Part shown: positions 38,552 through 45,502 of the stretch, one piece after another
How the letters are laid out: the number at the start of each line of letters is the position of its first letter
Position numbering within the stretch: the first letter of the stretch is position 1
Origin: Saprospiraceae bacterium
GTDB lineage: Bacteria > Bacteroidota > Bacteroidia > Chitinophagales > Saprospiraceae
Assembly (NCBI GenBank): GCA_019187365.1
Contig: JABARE010000017.1
Location: forward strand, 1 to 64,000
Direction: 5' to 3'
Length of the DNA: 64,000 nucleotides
Made by a program: the position numbers and the translations under genes
Notes under the pieces: generated by a model
Seen by the model: the letters and a program-made list of their open reading frames with translations, nothing else
Told to the model about the DNA's origin: nothing
The model's database searches: none

Positions 38552-40485
38552 TGCTTCCGGGATTCGAGTTCAGCAATGCGCCTTTCGAGCTTTTGGATCA
38601 ACTCTTGTTGCTCTTGAATGGCTTTGACCAGGAAAGGCATGATCTCCGAATAATTTACCGCATAGCTCTGCTGCACTGGAGAAGACCTTTCGCCGTCTTC
38701 CCTGTTTGCAACGCTCACGTCGGGCTTTCGAACGACTTCAGGAAGTACGGTTTCGAGTTCCTGGGCAAGAAATCCCGCATGCAGGAAGGCATCGCCCTCC
38801 TTCCATTGATAGGAGACAGGCTTCATACGCAGCACTTTTTCCAGTGCGGACCCCAGGGGTTGGATGTTCTTTTTTAAACGGGCATCAGAGGTCTGGTTCA
38901 ATCCGTTAACGCTCCAGATTTCAGACCACCGGTAATTGCTCGATCCCAGCCGGGTCATGTTGTGGAGGTTCGGACCGAACTCCGTGGTTGCATGGAAATA
39001 ACCAACATGACCGATGCCATTCACGGTAAAGGTCAGAGAGTTATTATTGCCTTTCATGCCTCCTCCGGTAGCCCCAAACCGCCAATCGTTTGCCAGAATG
39101 CGGAGTCCCTGGTATTCAATGCCTCCCGCAACAGGAGTCCAGGGATTGCTGTCCTTGTCGGGTGCTGCTTCCCACTGCTGGTTGTTAAATGGGAACCATT
39201 TCAAAACGTAGCCTTGGGTGGGGGCCTGTGCACTCACTGGTTTGCCCTGCAATTGAATGGCGTTCCAGAGTGCGCTGGTGTTTTGGGCACTGATTACATT
39301 GGAAGCAATTGTAATTCCTGTACCTGCCGTGTAGGTCCCAGGAGGGCCGGGGGGACCTTGTACCCCCTGAGGCCCAACGGCGCCTGTGGCTCCCTGCGGG
39401 CCTGTGGCTCCCTGCGGACCTGTCGCTCCCTGTGGACCCGTTGCTCCCTGCGAACCCGTTGCTCCTTGTGGACCCGTTGCTCCCTGTGGACCCTCTGGCC
39501 CTTGTGTTCCTGCCGGGCCCGTCGGCCCTTCCTGTCCCTGTGGGCCCTGAGCACCCGTTTCTCCCTGAGGGCCCTGGATGCCCTGTGGCCCCTGCGGACC
39601 GGTAGGCCCCTGAATTTGCCCGATCGCCGTCCAATCCGTTCCATTCCAGACATGGCCGGTGCCGGTATCTTCCGCGATGAACATGTCCCCTATATTGCCT
39701 CCATAATTTGCATCAAGGCTGTCTGCACTGGGCACGGTACCAATGATCATGACGCCGGAACCGTCCTCCCCGGGTTCACCCTGTGGCCCCTGCAGACCTT
39801 GAGGACCAGTAATGCCCTGTTCTCCCTGAATGCCCTGTTCTCCTTGTATCCCCTGAGGCCCGGCAGGTCCCTGAGCTCCGTCATTCCCGGCGGGTCCCGG
39901 ATCGCCTTTAGGCCCTTGTGGCCCTGCAGGGCCGGTCTCGCCTTGCAGACCCTGGATACCCTGTGGACCAGGATCTCCTTTAATTCCCTGTTCGCCCTGT
40001 GGGCCTTGAATTCCGGGAGGCCCCTGTGAACCCATGGCTCCCGATGGACCAGTCTCTCCCTGGTTCCCCTGCGGACCCGGGTCTCCCTTTTCTCCCCTTT
40101 CTCCCTGAGGACCGGTAAATGCCGCGCTGTTCACCAACGACTGGCCGAGATCCTGGTAGTTGCCATTCGGTCCGTCAGCACATTGAACACTGAGGTATCT
40201 GGGGCCGGCATTCCAGTCGATCGCACTGATATCGCCTTCTTCCACTACCCCACTTCCGACATGAACCGACAAAAACCCATACGCATCCGTCATCGGTTCC
40301 TGCCGTTCCCGGTATAACACATCATTTCCCAATCGGTCGGTGCTGATAATAAATTTCAGGTAAACGATCTGGTTTGCAAGGGGCTTGCCCGCACCATCGC
40401 GCACGATCGACTGGTAATTAAAACCCTGACCGTAAAGCAATGCATTGTACAGCAGAGCAATTAGAAAAAAGGTTATTTTTCTCAT
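38548..40485 (-). CDS. Secreted collagen-like fibre protein with peptidase S74 chaperone domain
   Basis: 645 residues from the ATG at 40485: [20 protein letters not shown] is a signal peptide, followed by a [19 protein letters not shown] domain seen in many Bacteroidota tail-fibre-like proteins. Gly-x-y collagen-like repeats fill about residues 123-243 and 292-386, split by a short insert with [10 protein letters not shown]. The C-terminal domain begins [20 protein letters not shown] at about 533 and ends in a coiled coil ([20 protein letters not shown]). This is the S74 intramolecular chaperone, which in phage tail spikes trimerises the fibre and cuts itself off with a Ser-Lys dyad; both residues appear to be present. 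No other phage genes are near. The start at 40566 lies inside the previous gene and is rejected. Confidence 0.88.
   Translation of the reverse strand: MRKITFFLIALLYNALLYGQGFNYQSIVRDGAGKPLANQIVYLKFIISTDRLGNDVLYRERQEPMTDAYGFLSVHVGSGVVEEGDISAIDWNAGPRYLSVQCADGPNGNYQDLGQSLVNSAAFTGPQGERGEKGDPGPQGNQGETGPSGAMGSQGPPGIQGPQGEQGIKGDPGPQGIQGLQGETGPAGPQGPKGDPGPAGNDGAQGPAGPQGIQGEQGIQGEQGITGPQGLQGPQGEPGEDGSGVMIIGTVPSADSLDANYGGNIGDMFIAEDTGTGHVWNGTDWTAIGQIQGPTGPQGPQGIQGPQGETGAQGPQGQEGPTGPAGTQGPEGPQGATGPQGATGSQGATGPQGATGPQGATGPQGATGAVGPQGVQGPPGPPGTYTAGTGITIASNVISAQNTSALWNAIQLQGKPVSAQAPTQGYVLKWFPFNNQQWEAAPDKDSNPWTPVAGGIEYQGLRILANDWRFGATGGGMKGNNNSLTFTVNGIGHVGYFHATTEFGPNLHNMTRLGSSNYRWSEIWSVNGLNQTSDARLKKNIQPLGSALEKVLRMKPVSYQWKEGDAFLHAGFLAQELETVLPEVVRKPDVSVANREDGERSSPVQQSYAVNYSEIMPFLVKAIQEQQELIQKLERRIAELESRKQ
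39384..39491. repeat. 18-bp tandem repeat encoding Gly-Pro-Gln-Gly-Ala-Thr
   Basis: About six units related to GTTGCTCCCTGTGGACCC (reverse strand of the gene) lie in tandem. They encode the GPQGAT collagen triplets in the second collagen block. Unit length is a multiple of three, so copy changes would lengthen or shorten the fibre without a frameshift. Confidence 0.75.
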
Positions 40486-40496
40486 TATTGAAATGA

Positions 40497-40979
40497 TTAT
40501 GGCTTGACGATTATTTTGGAAAAGAGTTCCCGGCCAGAGCGGCTCAGCAAACGAACCACATAGCACCCCGGAAGCAGGGAGGATGTTTCGAAACTGGTAG
40601 CACCCTGTTGTATGCGAGGGGCAGTACCATACAGATCGTTGAGTACAATGATGTACTCCCGGATGCCTCCCACTGAAAAGTACAGGCGTTCAGTAGCCGG
40701 ATTGGGAAATACTTCAAAATAGATATCCTCTTCTGCATTTTGTACGTCTGTAATTACGGGGTCGGGAGTAAATGGCGATTCAAACCGGAGACCATTGCAG
40801 TGACCATAAGCAGGAACCAGGATACCGGTATTGCTTTGCAAAGTCAATTTACCGCATTGTCCAACAAAGTAAGATGTAGACTGAAACCCCGTCAACTTGC
40901 ATTGCGCCGGCAGAGGAGTCGTTGTAACCACAAACAGCCAAGCCAGCATCGGAATGGTTATTTTGCACATTTCTTTCAT
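40497..40979 (-). CDS. Small secreted protein with T9SS type A sorting domain
   Basis: 160 residues from the ATG at 40979. After the signal peptide ([20 protein letters not shown], then Q) there is a short Cys-containing region of about 55 residues, then a type A sorting domain ([16 protein letters not shown]... [24 protein letters not shown]). So little lies outside the sorting domain that the protein may be a small surface anchor or cap. It is the first gene after the promoter at 40985-41014 and ends 11 bp before the collagen-like gene. It is the only one of the six operon proteins with a T9SS signal. Confidence 0.78.
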   Translation of the reverse strand: MKEMCKITIPMLAWLFVVTTTPLPAQCKLTGFQSTSYFVGQCGKLTLQSNTGILVPAYGHCNGLRFESPFTPDPVITDVQNAEEDIYFEVFPNPATERLYFSVGGIREYIIVLNDLYGTAPRIQQGATSFETSSLLPGCYVVRLLSRSGRELFSKIIVKP

Positions 40980-40984
40980 ATGCA

Positions 40985-41014
40985 CAAATATACCTTCAAC
41001 TGTCTTGCTATCAA
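40985..41014 (-). promoter_or_regulatory. Promoter of the six-gene surface operon
   Basis: On the minus strand, TTG (41014-41012) and TATATTTG (40992-40985) are separated by 19 bp, an exact fit to TTG-N17-23-TAnnTTTG. Transcription would start close to the ATG at 40979, so the message would be leaderless or start translation at the next Met (40970). Confidence 0.6.
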
Positions 41015-41045
41015 AAATCAATACACCACATAATGATGTCTCCTC

Positions 41046-41067
41046 TTGTCACATCATCATGTGAATT
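41046..41067 (-). promoter_or_regulatory. Dyad operator candidate upstream of the surface operon
   Basis: TCACAT-CATC-ATGTGA is a 6-bp inverted repeat with a 4-bp spacer, at 41050-41065. The 22 bp of 41046-41067 match 19 of 22 positions in the site at 45291-45312 upstream of the response regulator. Its centre lies about 76 bp upstream of the predicted start of the operon. It overlaps the last codons of the histidine kinase gene. Confidence 0.55.
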
Positions 41068-44000
41068 TTGCCTTTAGGATGGAGTGAAGCTGCTTTCGGA
41101 GGTGAATATTCTATGTGGACAATTGTTCCGCGCTCATCCGTTTGGATGGAAAGCACAGCTCCCAATGCCTTTGCCCGGCTCTTCATATTCTTCAGTCCGT
41201 TTCCATGATGAACGATTGCCGGATCAAAACCAATACCGTCGTCGCGAATTTCAGCAATGATACGCCTTTCAACAAGCTGCAGGCTCAATGTGACGTTGCG
41301 GGCCATCGCATATTTTGAAATGTTGTTGATGGCTTCTTTGAAAATGAGAAAAAAATGTCGCTTTGCCTCAGGACTGAGCCGGATTGATTCGGGTATTGGT
41401 TCAACAATAAATTTCAGGTTAACTCCCCGCTCTTCAAGAGTTTCTATTGCAAACTCCTGAACTTTGGTAATCACCTCATTTAAATGATCGTATTTTGGAT
41501 TGATGCTCCAGATGATCTCCGACATGCTTTGCATGACCTCGCCCAATTTGGCGGCAACCTTTGAATACATGGGATTTCCCGTCCTGATCGCCTCCAGCTC
41601 AGTCAGCATCCTCAATTGTGAAAGATTGCTTCCCATGTCGTCGTGCAGGTCCCTGGCGATGAAAAAACGGATCTTCTCGAGTTTGATTCTCTGCCCTTCA
41701 CGGTATTTAAACAATGCCCATACGATTGCGAGTATCAGGCAGAAAATCAGAAAATAAAAACCATTCGTCTTCCAAAACGGGGGATGAATGACGAATGCAA
41801 ACGTATAAATATTTCTGGCTTGCTGACCCCTCCAGTTGAAGGCCCGTACCTTAAGCCCGTATTCTCCGGGGCCTAATCCCTGGAACAGCATCCTGTTGCC
41901 TGATAAAGTAGTCCACCCGGGATCGGAAAAGCCCCTGGGGGCTTTGTCAAATGAGTATTGGTAGACGATGTCTTCTGCATTGGTAAAATTGAACAGGGTA
42001 AACCCGATTTCGAGGGCGTTCTGGTCATAGGCCAGGCCCAATTTTTCACCGCTACGGGGCAATCTTTGCAAGGAAAGGTTACGGACATCGATGGCTGATA
42101 ACTGAATGGAATCTGTCTTTCGAAAATTCTCTGTATAAAAATCCACTTCGATCAGTCCTCCAATCTGTTCGACCAGCAGCCCGGTTTCACCCGGCGATAT
42201 ACTCAGGAACGGTCCCGGCAGCTGGCTGATGGTAGTATTGTAATAAGCATATTTGCACAAGAAACCCTTATTCAGATCCAGACGATTGATGCCCGCGTCT
42301 ACGCTTAACCAGACAATAGAATCGCCTTCAGCATTGGCCTGATACGCACCACAACCAATCGATTTTCCACCGCATTCATTGTAATAACGCACAGTAGCGG
42401 GACAGGTTCTCAAATCAAATAAGGCGCCCCCCGAGGTTGAACTGACAAAAAAGGAATGATCATCCAACCTGGTAATATTATTCATGTTCCGCATCCAAAG
42501 CAAGCCCGGATGCGATCGTTCATCGAATGACATCACTTCACCGGTTGCAAGGTTGTACCAGACCAAAACGGATCTCCCGTTCTCCAGGTTTCTGGTTATA
42601 AATGCCATACCGGAATCAGAAAGGAATTCAAGACTTCCTGTGAAACGGCTAAGCCGCCCATCCTCCAGAAAATCATGCAAACGCTCGTCGGCAATGGCCT
42701 TCCCCAACTGCTCGTCGAAAGAAAACGGACCGTTGTAAGCGGAAAACCATATTTTACCTGAAGGGGTTTCCGATATATGGTATACCTGACCGATCGAATC
42801 TTTGCCTGGGTCACTCGATATACGGACCATCTCGCTCTCCCCTGAACAATAGTATTGCAATCCGTACTTAGTTGAAGACACCCAAAGCCTTCCTGTTTTG
42901 TCAAGATAAATGTTGTGAACTCCCTCATCTGCTTTCGCCCTTTCGCGCAAAGGTTTCGGCAAAAGAATGCATTGGTTTCGCCGGAAATCGTAAAGCAGGA
43001 GGTCGAGATAAGGATAGAAGAGGTATGCCTGCCGATCGCCCTCGAAGGCGGCATCAAGCCAGCATATAGCATGCAATCGCGAGTTGCGGTATACTTCAGG
43101 CATATTCAGTATAAGATGTCGGAAGCTTTGCTTGTTGACATCCAGCTTGTGGAGGCCCTTATACGTTCCCATCCACAGTATGCCGTCTGCGTCTGGCAAA
43201 AAACAGAATCCTGACCCGGGTACGTCACTTGATTTAGCATTTCCCGATGCTGCATGCAAGGAAAAAGTTTCCCGGTTCATGTCAAAACGCATGATTCCAG
43301 AGATCGTTGCAAGCCATAATTCATTGCCTGCTCCGTCGAATGGCGACGGACATATTGCCAGTATCCCCTGGTGCTTGGTTTTTTCCTTGCTCCACAGATA
43401 CTGTGTTTGATGACCGTCCTTTAGTTGAATTCGGGTAAGTCCAACCACCCAGTTTCCCACCCATAATACGCTGTCTGACTGAAGATATGAACAAAAAAAT
43501 CCCGAGTTCGATGCAATCGACTCATCGCTCCCGCTGAGTCTATACACCTTGTATGTATGTCGGTACGGATCGTATGCATAAACGCCGTATGTTCCAACAA
43601 GCACGAATGTTCCATTGCTCAAAAATTCGATCGACATAAAATCTCTGTGCGGAAGATCGAGTGGAAAATAAGAAAAAAATTCAGATCCTCCTTTACAGAA
43701 GTAGAGCCCGGTCTTTGTTACCACCCATAAGATGTCACTCTTCCGGTCGTATTTAAAATGGTAATAAGCCCTCCTCTGTTCGCCATCGCAAAAATCCGGA
43801 ATAACCAGTTTATGCGTAGCTGGATAATACACAAACAGCTGTCCGTCGATGTTCATCCAGATCCTGTCGCGGGCATCGACCATAAGGTGGGATACGTAGT
43901 TTCCCGGTAGGTGCGCTGAATCCCTTGCATCAAAGCGAACGTTACTGAAGCGATGGGCATCCCATTTTATCAACCCTACTTCCGTACCGAGCCAGAGAAA

Positions 44001-44162
44001 ACCATCGCTCGTTTTTCCAAGACATAACACCTGCGATGCTACAAGTCCTTCCTTGGGGCCAAAATGGTCGAAATACAAGGAACTTCCCTCCTGAGCCTGG
44101 AGTGATGGAAGAACCGGTATGGTAAGCCACCATAACACAAAAAATGCGGCCGTGCTCAACAT
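41049..44162 (-). CDS. Two-component sensor histidine kinase with beta-propeller sensor
   Basis: 1037 residues from the ATG at 44162, which begins MLSTAAFFVLWWLTIPVLPS, a signal or anchor segment; the frame runs to 44303 without conserved sequence. About residues 25-680 form Reg_prop beta-propeller repeats (DGFLWLGTEVGLIKWD, ILWMGTYKGLHKLDVNKQSF, GRLWVSSTKYGLQYY), followed by a Y_Y_Y domain (about 690-760), one membrane helix (FYFLIFCLILAIVWALFKY), and a HisKA_3 kinase core: phospho-acceptor His about 840 in ARDLHDDMGSNLSQL, N box FKEAINNISKYA, and IRDDGIGFDP, GNGLKNMKSRA. The sensor should be periplasmic. It pairs with the NarL-type regulator upstream. Confidence 0.9.
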   Translation of the reverse strand: MLSTAAFFVLWWLTIPVLPSLQAQEGSSLYFDHFGPKEGLVASQVLCLGKTSDGFLWLGTEVGLIKWDAHRFSNVRFDARDSAHLPGNYVSHLMVDARDRIWMNIDGQLFVYYPATHKLVIPDFCDGEQRRAYYHFKYDRKSDILWVVTKTGLYFCKGGSEFFSYFPLDLPHRDFMSIEFLSNGTFVLVGTYGVYAYDPYRHTYKVYRLSGSDESIASNSGFFCSYLQSDSVLWVGNWVVGLTRIQLKDGHQTQYLWSKEKTKHQGILAICPSPFDGAGNELWLATISGIMRFDMNRETFSLHAASGNAKSSDVPGSGFCFLPDADGILWMGTYKGLHKLDVNKQSFRHLILNMPEVYRNSRLHAICWLDAAFEGDRQAYLFYPYLDLLLYDFRRNQCILLPKPLRERAKADEGVHNIYLDKTGRLWVSSTKYGLQYYCSGESEMVRISSDPGKDSIGQVYHISETPSGKIWFSAYNGPFSFDEQLGKAIADERLHDFLEDGRLSRFTGSLEFLSDSGMAFITRNLENGRSVLVWYNLATGEVMSFDERSHPGLLWMRNMNNITRLDDHSFFVSSTSGGALFDLRTCPATVRYYNECGGKSIGCGAYQANAEGDSIVWLSVDAGINRLDLNKGFLCKYAYYNTTISQLPGPFLSISPGETGLLVEQIGGLIEVDFYTENFRKTDSIQLSAIDVRNLSLQRLPRSGEKLGLAYDQNALEIGFTLFNFTNAEDIVYQYSFDKAPRGFSDPGWTTLSGNRMLFQGLGPGEYGLKVRAFNWRGQQARNIYTFAFVIHPPFWKTNGFYFLIFCLILAIVWALFKYREGQRIKLEKIRFFIARDLHDDMGSNLSQLRMLTELEAIRTGNPMYSKVAAKLGEVMQSMSEIIWSINPKYDHLNEVITKVQEFAIETLEERGVNLKFIVEPIPESIRLSPEAKRHFFLIFKEAINNISKYAMARNVTLSLQLVERRIIAEIRDDGIGFDPAIVHHGNGLKNMKSRAKALGAVLSIQTDERGTIVHIEYSPPKAASLHPKGKIHMMM

Positions 44163-44576
44163 AGAGCCTAAACCGGTCAGTCGATCTGTTGAATCCAGGT
44201 TCACCGTGGGTGCATGCGCTATCGAACCAGGCAAAGGTACAACTGCGAAACGCCTTCGAAAATGAGGAGGGCGATTCCTGTCAGCTACAGTTCCCATATC
44301 CACCTTTTGTGGTAACGTTCACCCATCCTGCGTGGCAGTGCTCACAGCGGGTAAACATCATCAACCAAAGGTCAGGGGCCCCTTCTGATAAAGGCAGATT
44401 GGGGTAGGCAGTGCAATTTTGTTGCCCTTTGCCATCGTCAATAGAACTCCCTGATAACAAGCAAATGTATGAACCGGATTGAATGACCAGATCTCCAAAC
44501 GCCTTCCCAATTCATTCACCCACAAACCTGCTATTTCTGTATTTGAAGGGCTCAGGAACGGGACGACCCTTTCCCG
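44163..44576. other. Intergenic region between regulator and kinase genes
   Basis: Between the response regulator stop and the kinase start there are 414 bp. It holds the small hairpin at 44557-44578 and otherwise no gene, promoter of good fit or repeat that I recognise. If the kinase starts at 44303 the gap is 273 bp. Confidence 0.4.
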
Positions 44577-44578
44577 TT
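44557..44578 (-). terminator. Hairpin at the end of the response regulator gene
   Basis: AACGGGA and TCCCGTT pair over 7 bp with an 8-base loop, overlapping the stop codon at 44577-44579. No T-run follows on the minus strand, so it may slow transcription or stabilise the mRNA end rather than fully terminate. Confidence 0.3.
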
Positions 44579-45209
44579 ATTCCCTTTTCTCAATAAAAAC
44601 CTTGTGAACTGCCTCTGTTACGGAATGCACATGCAATTTTTCGTAAATGCGTTTGACGTAACTCCGGATGGTGTCTATGCTAAGACACATCTCATCGGCT
44701 GCCATCTTATAGCTCAGTCCACGCGACAGGCTTTTCAGCACATCCAGTTCGCGCTCACTCAGGTTGAAGGTTGACGTTTCAGAAGGTTTGTCTGCAATTG
44801 ACAGCTCGAGCACTTTCCGGGCAATGGCCGGACTCATGGGGGCTCCGCCATCCTTCACATCGCGAATGCTGCCTACCAGGTGTCCCAGACTGCTTTTTTT
44901 AAGGAGATAACCGGTGGCCCCTGCTTTTAAGGCATCGAAAATCCTGTTGTCGTCATCAAATACAGTATTGATGATGACCTCTACGTTCGGGAAAGCAGCC
45001 TTTACTTCCGCGGTACCTGCGATGCCAGACTTTCCGGGCATGTCGATGTCCATAAGGATCACATCGGGCTGAAACGCCCGTGTGTTTTCAAGAACATCCA
45101 TGCAGTTTCCGAATTCACCGGCCATTTCAAAATCCTGTGTGCTTTTGATTACCGACACGAGCACCTCCCGGAGTCCGACGTTGTCTTCGTAAATGGCTAC
45201 CTTGATCAC
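44577..45209 (-). CDS. NarL/LuxR-type response regulator
   Basis: 210 residues. Receiver domain residues 1-120: acidic pocket Glu8/Asp9 in IYEDN, phospho-acceptor Asp54 in ILMDIDMPGKSG, Lys in GYLLKKSS. LuxR-type helix-turn-helix domain from about 148: NLSERELDVLKSLSRGLSYK, then MAADEMCLSIDTIRSYVKRIYEKL. With the kinase it forms a two-component pair. A promoter with a dyad site lies upstream; the same dyad lies before the surface operon at 40979, so autoregulation and control of that operon are inferred. Confidence 0.93.
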   Translation of the reverse strand: MIKVAIYEDNVGLREVLVSVIKSTQDFEMAGEFGNCMDVLENTRAFQPDVILMDIDMPGKSGIAGTAEVKAAFPNVEVIINTVFDDDNRIFDALKAGATGYLLKKSSLGHLVGSIRDVKDGGAPMSPAIARKVLELSIADKPSETSTFNLSERELDVLKSLSRGLSYKMAADEMCLSIDTIRSYVKRIYEKLHVHSVTEAVHKVFIEKRE

Positions 45210-45253
45210 TTACCGTTGCACTGTTTTAGAAACAACATGAGCAGTTGAAAATA

Positions 45254-45280
45254 CAAAGTTATGGGATCCCTTCATCCCAA
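45254..45280 (-). promoter_or_regulatory. Promoter of the response regulator gene
   Basis: On the minus strand, TTG (45280-45278) is followed after 16 bp by TAACTTTG (45261-45254), an exact TAnnTTTG. Transcription would start near 45247, about 38 nt before the ATG. The dyad at 45291-45312 lies directly upstream, centred about 55 bp from this start, a position typical for activator binding. Confidence 0.6.
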
Positions 45281-45290
45281 AAACGTTCTG

Positions 45291-45312
45291 TTGCCACATA
45301 TTCATGTGAATT
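45291..45312 (-). promoter_or_regulatory. Dyad operator candidate upstream of the response regulator
   Basis: CACAT-ATTC-ATGTG is an inverted repeat with a 4-bp spacer, followed by AATT. It shares 19 of 22 positions with the site at 41046-41067. It lies 11 bp upstream of the -33 element. It could be the binding site of the response regulator itself. Confidence 0.55.
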
Positions 45313-45424
45313 CCGGAATGGCCCATCCTTCCGCCGGGGATGATTGACCTAAGTTCAAACGCAAAGGCAGGCAATACAAAAGCTATGACCGGGGTTTCTC
45401 AGTACTTCCTTAGTGTAGGTGGTT

Positions 45425-45463
45425 ATAAAAACAAACCGCGCTCCGTTTTGGAGGAGCGCGGTT
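45425..45463 (-). terminator. Rho-independent terminator of the M16 peptidase gene
   Basis: AACCGCGCTCC (45434-45444) pairs perfectly with GGAGCGCGGTT (45453-45463), 11 bp with an 8-base loop. On the minus strand the hairpin is followed by TGTTTTTATA. It lies 40 bp after the M16 stop. Confidence 0.85.
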
Positions 45464-45502
45464 GAATAAACGTTTGTTAGTTTGCTGGAATCGCGAAACC
45501 GG

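Noticed and set aside
38962..40029. 355-residue plus-strand frame rich in Leu, Trp and Ser repeats
   Set aside because: It is the reverse reading of the collagen-like repeats, so its repetitiveness is an artefact.
38548..40485. Prophage, suggested by the tail-fibre-like protein
   Set aside because: No capsid, terminase, portal, integrase or lysis genes are near, and the protein has a Sec signal peptide.
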